Under the pieces are notes generated by a model, which did no database searches, had not been told where the DNA came from, and saw only the letters and a list, made by a program, of their open reading frames with translations. The translations under genes and the position numbers were made by a program. From positions 108,745,254-108,809,253 of the forward strand of contig JAKGHH010000002.1 of assembly GCA_022828595.1 (NCBI GenBank): a DNA stretch of 64,000 nt, read 5' to 3'. Positions 12,001-24,000 of the stretch are shown here, piece by piece. Positions within the stretch are counted from its first letter, which is position 1, and every line of letters begins with the position of its first letter. Source of the DNA: Nelumbo lutea (lineage: Eukaryota > Streptophyta > Magnoliopsida > Proteales > Nelumbonaceae).

Positions 12001-15000
12001 TTGGGATTCAGGGGTGCTGAACAAAGTTGGCCTCTTTATTGGAAAATTTTCCATCTCAGTGGTGCTGGAACATGTCTTTTCTTCTTCAAAAGGTCTTGTA
12101 CCAAATGTTTATGGGCCTCATGTGGTTAGGAAGAAAGATCTGATGTTGGAGGAATTGGAGGGATTTCATGCAGCTGCATGAACATCGGCAATGAGTGGAA
12201 GGAGTATATGGGCCTACATTTCAAGCCGTTTAACATGGCTGGGTGGGTCCCTTATTATTATGATGAGATATTTGGTTGCTGGTAAAAAGTGCAGAAAGCG
12301 AAAGGAAAATTATCTGGTGTTGTATTCCCTTAGCTGTGTGCTGGGAGGTGTGGAATGAAAAAATTAGAGAATCCGAAGTTAAAATGAAAAGCATTGAAGA
12401 GTTAGGGGCTGTGTTCATTTCAAGGATTGTCTCCTGGTTTTTACTTCTTCCAGAATTTGAAGGCCTTAGTTAAGAAAATTTTGCTGCTGAATTTTGGTGT
12501 ATTAGGTTGTTATGTTGTTGGGTGATTCCTTGTCATCTTGATGTTGTATCTTTCTTTCTTTATGAATAAATTTTCTTCTTTATTTATCTTTAAAAAAATG
12601 CATGGAGTGTTGATGATCACATCTTTTATGTGTGTGGCCTTGTACAACCCATTTTTTATAATCTTATTTTTTATGGATCAATTGCACACTTCTAGTTTCA
12701 ATACTAACACTCATTGTTGGATATGTAGATATTTCTTTTGTCATACTTGAGGTGCTTTTTTGACCCATTTTAACTACGCTTCATCTCAACTATGCTGTAC
12801 CTTTCCTGATCCTGTTCCTTTTACAATAATAAAGATTTAATTATTTATTTTTTAATTGATAACAATTACTTTGTTGAGGTAATAAGAGGTTAAGAGTACA
12901 TGAAAAGAGAAAGAGTATACAACTCTTGTTTAGGCCAGTGATTTAAAAGGCGCACCTAGGCGCATAGGCAAGGCACATTTTGGGGCAGGTGCCTCGCCCA
13001 GGTCCTAGGCACAGCCCATTCAAAAGGCGCACGCCTGGTGCTTCTTGTGCTTTAGCCCAGGCGTGTGCCTTTGAAAAATTGTCGCTTTTTCCCTTTTTTT
13101 GAGTCTGGCTGCTAGGCCGGGGGCTCCGCCGCCCCAGACCCCGTGCTACGCCCCTCAAGGCCAGCCCAAACAAGTCCATGTTAGGGTCTTAAATTCTTAG
13201 TTTGCACACAAATCAGTGTTAGGCGAGGCAAACACCTTTTTGAGTCAAGGCGCACAATTTAAAGAAAATGCAAAAAATTCGAAAAAAATGCAAAAACTTA
13301 TAAAACATAATATTAATAAAAATATTAACTTAAGTTTTAAAATAAATGTTTCAAAAAACCTATTATCTAAAATTAAAATTCATAAATATAATATGTAAAG
13401 CATATTCTAATGAGAATTTAAAAATGAAATCAAGCATATAAACCATTTTCAAGCATATAAAACCCACAATCTCTTTTTTTTTTTTCTCAATTGCATCAAG
13501 TAGCTAATGTGATATATTACATTTCTAATTCTATGAGTTGCCTTTGTGCCACGCCTCTTGAGGCAAGCCCAAACAAGTCCATGTTAGGGTCTTAAATTCT
13601 TAGATTTCACACAAAAAATAATGATTTTATAGTTTAAATTGCTTTTAAGAAGATATTTTATTAAGATGAATGAATGGACAACATTAGCAAATAGGGGGTT
13701 CTTGAAGCTCCGACAGCGGCCAGACTCAAAAAAAGGGAAAAAGCGGCAAATTTTCAAAAGGCGCACGCCTGGGCTAAGGCGCAAGGCGCACTAGGCACAC
13801 GCCTAGGCGCACCAAGCATGCGCCTTTTAAATCACTGACACAAATAATAATAATTTTACAGTTTTAATTCCTTTGAGAATCCCCTATTTGGTAATGTTGT
13901 CCATTCATTCATCCCAATAAAATATCTTCTTAAAAGCAATTAAAACTATAAAATTATTATTTTTTATGTGAAAACTAAGAATTTAAGACCCTAACATGGA
14001 CTTGTTTGGGCTTGCCTCGAGGAACGTGGCACAAAGACGTCTCGTAGAATTAGGAATGTAATATGTCACATTAGCTACTTGATGCAATTGAGAAAAAAAG
14101 AGATCGTGGGTTTTATATGCTTGAAAATGTTTTATATGTTTGATTTCATTTCTAAATTCTCATTTGAATATGCTTTACATAGATATAAAAGCACTCCTCT
14201 GTTTGCTCCTATATTGTTTTTGAGATACATTTAACTGCTATAGATAAGCCAACTATCTGTCTATCCATGTCTCATTGATCCTAGTATTACATCTTGCATC
14301 CAAGTATCCAACATCATCTAAGCCTTGTCCCACCTAAATGGGATCAGTACATGAATCCTGTTTCTCCATTCTGTTGTGTTTAATGCCATATTAAGATGTT
14401 AAAGTTATGAGTGGTTAAATAATTTCTTATTACTTCTACCCAATTGCCTTTTGGTTTTCCCCTCGCTCTTCTAGCACCTTCTTGTTGACATTGATACAGA
14501 TTACTTTTCCTAATAGGTGCTCTAGATGCTTTTCTAGCTATTGGTGGTACTGTTTTTTTTTTGTGTATATAGGTTCTCTGTCTGGAAGGATATATGCAAG
14601 ATAGTTTCTTAAGAATGTGATTGAGAAAAAAATTGGTCATTTCTGATGGATTTTCTTGTTGTCATTTTCTTTTTTGTTGTATAGGAAAGCAGGGTAGTCA
14701 GCCGTGATCGGTGGGTGGGGAAGATTAATTTTGTTGAGATTCGTTCTTTCTGGCATGTTTTTAGAAGTTTTGATAGAATGTGGAGCTTTTTTATATTGTG
14801 TTTACAGGTAATTGCTTTTCTTTTCATATTGTTGTTCTCTCTGGTATTATTATTTCATGTTTGACATTATGTAAATTCTTTAGGCAATGATTATTGTTGC
14901 TTGGAATGGATCGGGGCAACCAAGTGGCATATTCGAGGATGATGTTTTCAAAAAAGTGCTAAGTATCTTCATAACTGCTGCAATCTTGAAGCTTGGTCAA

Positions 15001-18000
15001 GGTAAGTTGAAATGCCTGATCACAGTTTTGGTACTCCTTTATTATTGTTATTTTATATATACCTGAGTTTCAGTTTTGTATGCTTGTTTACTATTCATGT
15101 TCAGTAATTTAAAAGGGTAGGCGCCTCGTCCAGGTCCTAGGTGCAGCACTTTCAAAAGGTGCACGCCTGATGTGCCTTGCACCTTGGCCCAGGAGTGTAA
15201 TATGTTTTACATCACATTAGCTACTTGAAGTAATGCAATTGGGGAAAAAAGAGAGTGTGGGCTTTACGTGCTTGAAAATGCTTCATATGTTTGATTTTAT
15301 TTTTAAATTTTCATTTGAATATGCTTTACATGTTATGTTTATGTATTTTAATTTTAGATGATAGGTTTTTAAAACCATTGATTTTAAAGTTTAAGTTTAT
15401 ATTTCTTATTAATATTATGTGTAATATTTTTTTTTAATTTTTTTTGCATTTTTTGATTTTTCTGACATTTTTTGTATTTTTTACCTTGCTTCAAAAAGGT
15501 GCACGCCTCGCCTTGTGCCTCTCGCCTCAGGCGCAAATTGGCCCTTGTACCTTTTTTGTGCCTTGCGCTAGACTTAAAATACATTTTCAATCACTGCCTT
15601 GCAAGATGGAGTTTGATGTAAAATATCCTCAATATTTGCTTCATCCAATTTTTATTTGTGTGTGGGGAGAATATATGCTACAAGATTTTTCCAAAGACTG
15701 AACAAGTAGAATAAGAGGAATTAACAAGCAAGCTATAGAACAATATACAAGATATAAATGAAGAATAGAGGAATTTACAGAGCAGATAAATAAACTACCA
15801 TGAACTGGATGACTATAGAGAGAATAATAGAGAAGTCAAAGCTTTATTGCTCAATGCTGGAAATAGGAATAATGATAAATCCATCGAAATGAAAGACCTG
15901 AGAACTCATTGAAAATATCAATGATACTTACTATACATTATAGTAAGTATCCTTCAAAATGAAGTGGCCTTAGGCTTTCCAATTTTGTTGTGTTACCTTG
16001 TATCCTTGTATTTTCCTATGATTTGTACTTTTTGACATTTAACAAATTTTAGTTGCTGTAAAACATATCTTTCAATCATATTATGTCTTTTTTATTGTTG
16101 GCTTTTGTCATTTTTTACTTGAGCTTTCACTTACCTTGTCTATGGCAATGGATGAACATGATGTTACATTTAATCTCAAATGCTTTTGTAAGTTCTGAAA
16201 GTTATATACTTGTATTTAAGACTTTATCTCATTGTTCATGAAAGTTATTATAAATTAATTGTACATCTTCATTTTTGCAGCAATCCTTGATGTAATCATG
16301 AGTTGGAAAGCAAGGCGGAGCATGTCATTACATGTTAAGCTAAGATATATCCTAAAGGTTGTTTCAGCTGCTGCATGGGTGATTGTCTTACCTGTGACAT
16401 ATGCTTATACGTGGGAGCATCCTCCTGGGTTTGCAAAAACTATCAAGAGTTGGTTTGGCAATGGTGGAAATTCTCCCTCTTTGTATATTTTGGCTGTTGT
16501 TATATATTTGTCTCCAAATATGCTTGCCACATTGTTCTTTCTCTTCCCTTTTATTCGGCGGTTTCTAGAAAGGTCCAACAATTCAGTTGTGATGCTTATG
16601 ATGTGGTGGTCACAGGTTTGTAAATACATGTCCTTGCCACTTTGTTGGTGGTGATTATGGTTCTTCTATATTTGGTTATGTAATTACTTCGCTTTTCTTC
16701 ATCTTTCTGTTTAATCTCCACTATTTCTCACAGCCTCGGCTCTATGTTGGAAGGGGAATGCATGAGAGTTCGTTCTCTCTTTTCAAGTAAGTACATTGTC
16801 TTTCGGGTTTAGTGAATGACCAGATTGGCTGTTCTTTCTTAACTATCTCTCTCTCTTCATCACTTCTATATATATTAACATGCAATCTTGTTATTCCTTT
16901 GCCACTCAGGTATACTATGTTCTGGGTTCTCCTTATAATTACGAAGTTGGCTTTCAGTTATTATATAGAGGTATTATTTCTAGATTTCTTCCTAAATGCT
17001 TATGTTTAGACATATATATTAGGGTGTAGCATTTATCGTCCACATTCAACCCAGCCAAGGGTGAAAATAGCAAGAGATGGCATGTAGGAAACCCAAAGAA
17101 TACAAGTTTCATCTTCTAGTCTAAAGTAGAGGGAAGCAAGGAACAGACACCCTGTGTAATCTATATTAAAAGCTATTTGTATATAAATCAGACATCCCTA
17201 GATTTTATGAATGTCTTGGGCCCAGTTGGGTCAAGGTGTCGTGAACTTAAGGATTTGTAGACTCATGTTAAACAAAAAGTTTGGAATCTACGAAGCAAAT
17301 TAAGCAAAAATGAAAATATGATATTTAGCATAATTAAGCAATGTTTGTTTCGTCCTTGGATATATACCCAGCGAAATTTCATTTTATTGTCAATTGGAAA
17401 AATGCAATAGTGCTTCCTTTGCTAGGTTCTGAAAAATATAATTTTACTCTCCATCCTAATTTACAGTTTTCAACCTAATAGGGGATATAAATAACTGTGC
17501 ATAAAATTCTCTCCTTGTAGTATACAGCTAGATAACCACTCTCTCACTGCATTAAATACATGATATGTCTCCATGATTTGGCGATGGTGTAGATTTGTAT
17601 GACTTTGTTCCGGTTGTCTTTCTTTTGGGTGATTTGTCAGTTTTGAGGTGATAGATTTTTTGTTGTAGTGCTAAATGTATTGTTTTAAAGCCAATATAGA
17701 GTTTGCCTTATTGATCTACAGCAGAAATTTCATTTATTAAAAGAAAAGGATAAGTACATCTTATGGGTAGCCTTTGCTACCCCTTTTGTGAGTTCTGTCC
17801 AACTTTCTTCGTCTTTGGTCATTGAGGTCTAACTTTCTTTCTTTACCCCTTGGTGTGGTTGCAGATAAAGCCTCTTGTTGGTCCAACAAAAGCCATCATG
17901 AATGTCCAGATAACAACTTTTCAATGGCATGAGTTTTTCCCTCGAGGTAACATGAAACTTTGTGTGCTAGCTTTTTATCCCTCAGGAAGTTGCAGATTCA

Positions 18001-21000
18001 TGTATTCTGTGTCAATATTACCTGCAGCCAAGAACAATATTGGTGTTGTCATTGCACTCTGGTCTCCTATTATTCTTGTATGTACCATTCTTGTCTTTAT
18101 TGCTTGAATTGCTAATCTTCTTTACATTGAAGTCTCAGCCATTTAATATAAATATATCAATTCTGTCCAGGTATATTTCATGGATGCTCAGATCTGGTAT
18201 GCTATTTTCTCTACATTATTTGGTGGCATCTATGGGGCATTTCGACGTCTTGGGGAGGTTAGTGGAATTTTCATTTTTCCTCTGGTGGCTACGCTTGTAT
18301 TCCAAACTGTCAACAATGTTGTTAGCCCTGTTTTGCTTATTAAATTAAGCTGTAGATCTACATATTTGTACTGATTAGTGAACCTATGTTCTGATATATT
18401 ATGTCTGCATCCAGTCCACCCCTCCCAAGCAGTATTTGTAAAACCGTTATAGTGCTTTTCTGCCTGTATGGCGGTCCTGTGATTCAATTGGCCAGGTCAA
18501 ATGCTCAACCTTCGATATCATAATTTAATATTATTTTAAAAATAGAGTAAAATATAGTAAGTTACAGAAAAAATGCGGAAATTTTGGTTGGCTGTTGAAA
18601 TCAGAAAGCATTTAAAATGAAAGCTGTGGAAATCCGGGTTTTTTTGAATCCGAGGATCCTGTGCTGACTGTATGTATGTTGATGACAACACTTAGTGAGA
18701 TTCTTCAAGTTGTTGATGGATGACTGAATAAGAAAGATAGAAGAGAAATGATGGAGAAGGATTGGAGAAGATAACAAGGTGCCAATCGGCTGGTTGGTAA
18801 AGTCTCCTGCTGGTTGTAGCCGAGACTTGGAATCGAATCCCACCTGCACCTGGGTTGGGGGGATGGGCTACCCACCTGCACCTGGCCACTTTAAAGTGGC
18901 CAAATTGCTCTTAAGCAAATATGCATTTGACCCTTTGCATTACATTGTGTAATTCCATATATGGTATCAGTGCTTCTGACTGTATGTATGTTGATGACAA
19001 CACTTAGTGAGATTCTTCAAGTTGTTGATGGATGACTGAATAAGAAAGATAGAAGAGAAATGATGGAGAAGGATTGGAGAAGATAACAAGGTGCCAATCG
19101 GCTGGTTGGTAAAGTCTCCTGCTGGTTGTAGCCGAGACTTGGAATCGAATCCCACCTGCACCTGGGTTGGGGGATGGGCTACCCACCTGCACCTGGCCAC
19201 TTTAAAGTGGCCAAATTGCTCTTAAGAAAATATGCATTTGACCCTTTGCATTACATTGTGTAATTCCATATATGGTATCAGTGCTTAGCGATACAATAGA
19301 TCATTAGGGGAGACGGTGTTACTTTTGCTTTTTGATTTTCTGATCCACTTGTCCTGCTTCTTCCAGATTCGGACACTAGGAATGCTAAGGTCCAGATTTC
19401 AGTCATTGCCCGGTGCTTTTAATCATTGCTTGATTCCGGTGGAGAAAAGTGAGGAAACAAAAAAGAGGGGTCTGAAGGCCTCTTTGTCTCGGAAGTTCTC
19501 TCAGGTTCAGTTTCGTTTGTTTGTCCATTTGTGTTATAGTTTCTTTGTTGTATTTTTTTTCTTTTTCTCTTTGTGGGAAATTTTCTTAATGAAAGTAGTT
19601 TCTGTGGCAAAGGACCTCTTGCATGTTTTTGGCAATGATGTCCTACATGTCAAAGACTCCTGGCTACCCCCAAATGAGTCCTACCTAAGATATAGCAATA
19701 TGCAAAAAAGATGATTTCAATTGCCTTAGCATGATTTTTTAGATTTGCTTGTGCTTTTTTCTGTGATTCAAGAGAATTCTATCAAGCTCTATGATTTTGA
19801 TGTTCCATTAATATGATTTGACCTTAGAGACACTTTTTAATGTGGGTTTCAATGTTCTTTCTATGGGGCAAATAGAAGGTTATGATTGTTTGATTATTTA
19901 AAAGTTTTGTAGCTTCGGAACCCTTGTTTTTACCCTCATTATGGATTGAGTATTTACCATAAATTTACATTGACATGTTATTTATTTATTTATTTTTCAG
20001 TTGCCTCCTGATAGAAAAAAGGAAAGAGCAAAATTTGCTCAGCTATGGAATCAAATAATAGAAAGTTTCAGAGAGGAGGATCTAATAAGCAACAGGTATT
20101 TAGCTTTTTTGTAATGGGAAAATGTTTATTCAGTGTCTTGCTGTTGCAGCGTTTAAATTGTTTATTCATGTAATCTTGCTAAATGCTTTCAAAATTTCTG
20201 TTTCCCCCTTTCTCTAACATATTTTTATTGGAACAATATGTTTAAATATCAGGGAAAAGGACTTGTTGCTTGTTCCTTATTGGGCTGATCGTGAGTTGCA
20301 GCTTATCCAGTGGCCTCCATTCTTACTTGCTAGCAAGGTTGGTTTCTTTTATCTGACGCAGACACCACAGAAAACAACATTCTAATTTAGTCATTTGTTT
20401 TGCTGAGTAGATTCCAATAGCACTGGATATGGCTAAAGATTCCAATGGTAAAGATCGTGAACTGAAGAAGAGAATAAGATCAGATGATTATATGTCTTGT
20501 GCTGTTCGTGAGTGCTATGCTTCTTTTAAAAATATTATTTGTTATTTAGTCCAGGGGAACACTGAGAAAGAGTAAGTGATACTTCTCTTTTTTTGTAGTG
20601 CTTTATCTGGAAAGTATTATTTTTTGCTGTGCTTTATGATGTCCTTGTGCTGCTTATTTACTGTCTGTTATTTCCAGGATTATAAATAGTATATTTGAGG
20701 AAGTTGACAAGCATATAAGTGAGGAGACGCTTATCACTGAATTTAAAATGAGTGCTCTTCCTAGCCTTTATGATAAATTTGTTGAGCTGATCAAATGTTT
20801 GGTAAACACTAAACTTTTGATATATAGTTTATTGGGGATGGCTTTGGTCTGGATGTAGGAGCTGTATTTGCTTTCTGGGGCCCACATAACTAGTGACCTC
20901 TTGCATTTCAAGAGAATCAAGATACTTGTTTCATTAAGTTTGCTTTAAATACTGCCTGAACGAAAACTTTTATAAATTGCAAATAGTTTAAAGCGGCAAA

Positions 21001-24000
21001 TAACTAGTTCCTACATAGTTTAAAGCTGATTCTCTGTCCAGATAATCTTCATAATGAAACACATTTAGTGGTGGATTCCAATGATCTGTGCTAGGTCAAG
21101 TGTCAAGTTATGGTGCTCCATACCCATTTATTGGCCCTACAGCTCAACAGTCCAAAAGTTTTCCCTCTGCATTTCTTATCTGGTTGTTAACAAAGTTCCT
21201 TTGACTGAATAAATTTAATTGTGACAGTTGGACAACAAACAAGAAGACAGGGATAAGGTTGTAATTCTTTTCCAGGACATGCTAGAGGTTGCTACCAGAG
21301 ACATTGCGGATGGTCAGATTGGGTAAGGTGGTGTTGTGCAATTCTTGTTTTAGGTGAGTCAATGCCTTTGGTAACTTCTTATGAAGTCAGTATATTTCTT
21401 GAGTAGTTTGCCAGATTCGAGCCATGGTGCATCTTATGGAAGAAGTGACGAGTCAGCCGAACTAAAACATCAGTTATTTGCATCAGAAGGAGCAATCAAG
21501 TTTCCAGTTGAAGAGACAGAAGCCTGGAAGGAGAAGGTGAGTTCCATTAGTAAAGTTGGTACATCATTTTTTTGAGTGAAGGGGTAAGTTGTTATATTCG
21601 TTCAACTATTGAAAGCGTTGTTAAGTCCTACAGTTATTTATGTGAGAAGTTCCTCACACCATATTTACCTAAAAAATCATTACTTTGTGTGAGGGGATTA
21701 TGGTTCCTTACACAATGATAATGCACAAAACCATTATTTAAAAGTTATCTACAGCCTAATTCATGAAATTTAGCTATTTATGATCCCTATTTGCTTGTTA
21801 TGCATAAAAAAATTTGTTTATTTATTTTTGTTGGTTTTCTCTCAAACAAAGAGGGAATATATACCACAAATTTCAAAGAAAAATTCTGCCGGAAAGTTCT
21901 ACTTAGTTTGGTCTATTCACTTGTACTTTTAAGCCAAAATCAAGAGGTTTTCTCTCCCCCTAACAGAGATGTAATTAAAGGAACATCTAGTCGATTTCCT
22001 AAATTACCCAAATATCAAAAAGGCTAGTTATTAGTTTAATTGGGTGAATGTGTTACGTGAAAAATTATAGTAAAGGTTATGCACTAACAAGCATATTCAA
22101 GTATCACCATGTATGGTGACACTATATAAAAGTACAAGCATGCTGCATCAATCCCGACATTACACAAACAAGGTAGTAGGATCAAAATAATTTGGTGTAT
22201 CATTGAAAAATGTTCATTCTGTGGTTACATATTTTGTTATTTATGTCTGCAGATCAAGAGGCTTCATCTGTTGCTTACTGTGAAGGAGTCTGCAATGGAT
22301 GTACCCACCAACTTAGAAGCTAGAAGGCGAATTTCTTTTTTCTCAAATTCATTGTTTATGGACATGCCACCTGCCCCGAAAGTTCGCAATATGCTTTCTT
22401 TTTCGTAAGTTCTATTTGTGCTTCAATTTCATTGAATTCTTAATATAATTAAGTTCTGTAATTAGCTTATGATTCTGTTCACATGTTATTGAGTTGAATT
22501 ATTTATCTTATTAGTAATTTTTTGTATGGAATAAGTTTAAATTCCGTTGGGAAGAAGAGATGGAAATAAAAAAAAAATCCCTCTATGAAGGGCTCCAAAC
22601 TTGATTGTGGCAAGATAGAAGCATAAGAAAATCTTTATTATTGGAGTGAACCATTTCTTGAAATTACTTATTTTGGTCCCTCCTTAAATTTTTATATAAC
22701 TCAGTTAGATGTAATGCCACTATAGATTATTACTATAACATTTATCTATAGCATAGGAGCCCTCCTGCTAGAAGTTTAAGAAATCTTGTAGTTCATCTTA
22801 TGTTATCCATAACCCTTGCATAGTCAGAATCTATGTACCTGACAACTGCAAGTGTGTTCCAATTCTCTTTCCTTGTATTTGCTTTATATTTACTTCCCAT
22901 ACATATTCCATGAGCATGTTTGGTCTAGTATATGCTGTTACATACATAAGGTAGCCAATTGTGTTAGGATACAACATCATGATTACATATTCCTTTTCTT
23001 TGTCTTCTGTAGTATGACTTTGTTGTTTAAGACAATTTGTAGTGTGCAACAATTCGGGTATCAACTGATTACCCTCGTTGAACCTCTCCAACACTTTCTA
23101 TATATTTTTGCTCTATGAGACCCACGATTTCCTGACATTCCTGTTTTACTTAGCAAGGACTTCAAGGTTCCTTGACCTTCACCTAGCAACAATCAGCAAG
23201 TCTTCCACGTATAGTATTAAACAAACATGTTAACTATCATCTTACCACTGGATTATTAGCAATCATATTACTATTGAGTTCTGTTGCCCTATTTCTATGT
23301 AAAGCGTTCCAGCTTTAGGTTTCTGTTCCTTGCATGCAAGGTATCCTAGTTTTTCACATCTTCTAGGAAAAAACTTTTTTGGATTGTGATATTCTAGGAA
23401 GTTGCCAATAAAAACCTTGGCATGGTGATGTGAATCTTAGCCCTGTGACCGCTTGGAAGTTGAAATAGACCCAGTACTGCCCACATTATGGTTAAACATC
23501 TTTAAAATCTAGATAATTCTCACCAATAACTAACTCGTACATTGTCATGGTGATTGTGACATTTCAGAGAGCAATAGTTATATACAATTACAGTACTGCC
23601 ATGTAGATGTTATATAATTGCAAAATAAAGAAGCAAGTAACATGGCACATCCAGTGCTATCATATTACTCTAGGATATAAAATAATACATAAACAACTAA
23701 GCGACAACTAGATATTAGTGATAATGTTGGCAAGCTAAAGATCAAAGGAGATATGAGGGTGGGAGATAGTGTTTGCATAATCAAAGGGAGAGAAGTTGCC
23801 TTCTTGGAGATAGATGTGCAACTTTGTCCATGCCTGTGCCCCCTTATATGAATGATCTTGTCCAGTGTTTTAACAGCGCAAGATGGGGGCCCACACCTTT
23901 TTGAAGCAATGTGCAAAATGCAAAAAAAAAAAGTAAAAAAAAGACCAAAAAAATAAAAAAAGCATAAAAGTCAAAAGAAAATGTTAATTTAAAATATAAT

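Larger units (their letters stand above)
10165..14684 (+). other. Intron 8 of callose synthase (4,520 bp), nested LINEs and hAT elements
   Basis: Donor GAG/gtaaac at 10164 and acceptor tatag/GAAAGC at 14684. The contents are a plus-strand LINE split by a minus-strand LINE, two overlapping hAT-type elements, and an antisense RTE-like tail, each listed. Unassigned stretches are 12601-12935 and about 14190-14280, where I see nothing specific. Confidence 0.9.
14685..18257 (+). other. CALS3: Callose synthase exons 9-16: first transmembrane cluster
   Basis: Exons 9-16 encode about 303 residues rich in hydrophobic runs: [81 protein letters not shown] and [17 protein letters not shown]. This matches the N-terminal membrane bundle of plant callose synthases, placed between the FKS1 domain and the cytosolic catalytic loop. 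The run [19 protein letters not shown] spans exons 11-12. Most introns here are short (76-123 bp), but introns 10 and 13 are 1,279 and 894 bp. No disabling change was seen. Confidence 0.92.

Noticed and set aside
18778..18850. Functional tRNA gene
   Set aside because: A- and B-box-like motifs are present, but I could not form a convincing acceptor stem and cloverleaf, and the unit extends well beyond a tRNA.
18601..19200. Overlapping open frames of 62-82 codons repeated on the minus strand
   Set aside because: They repeat because the DNA is a tandem duplication of a SINE-like unit; they have no start context or protein motif.
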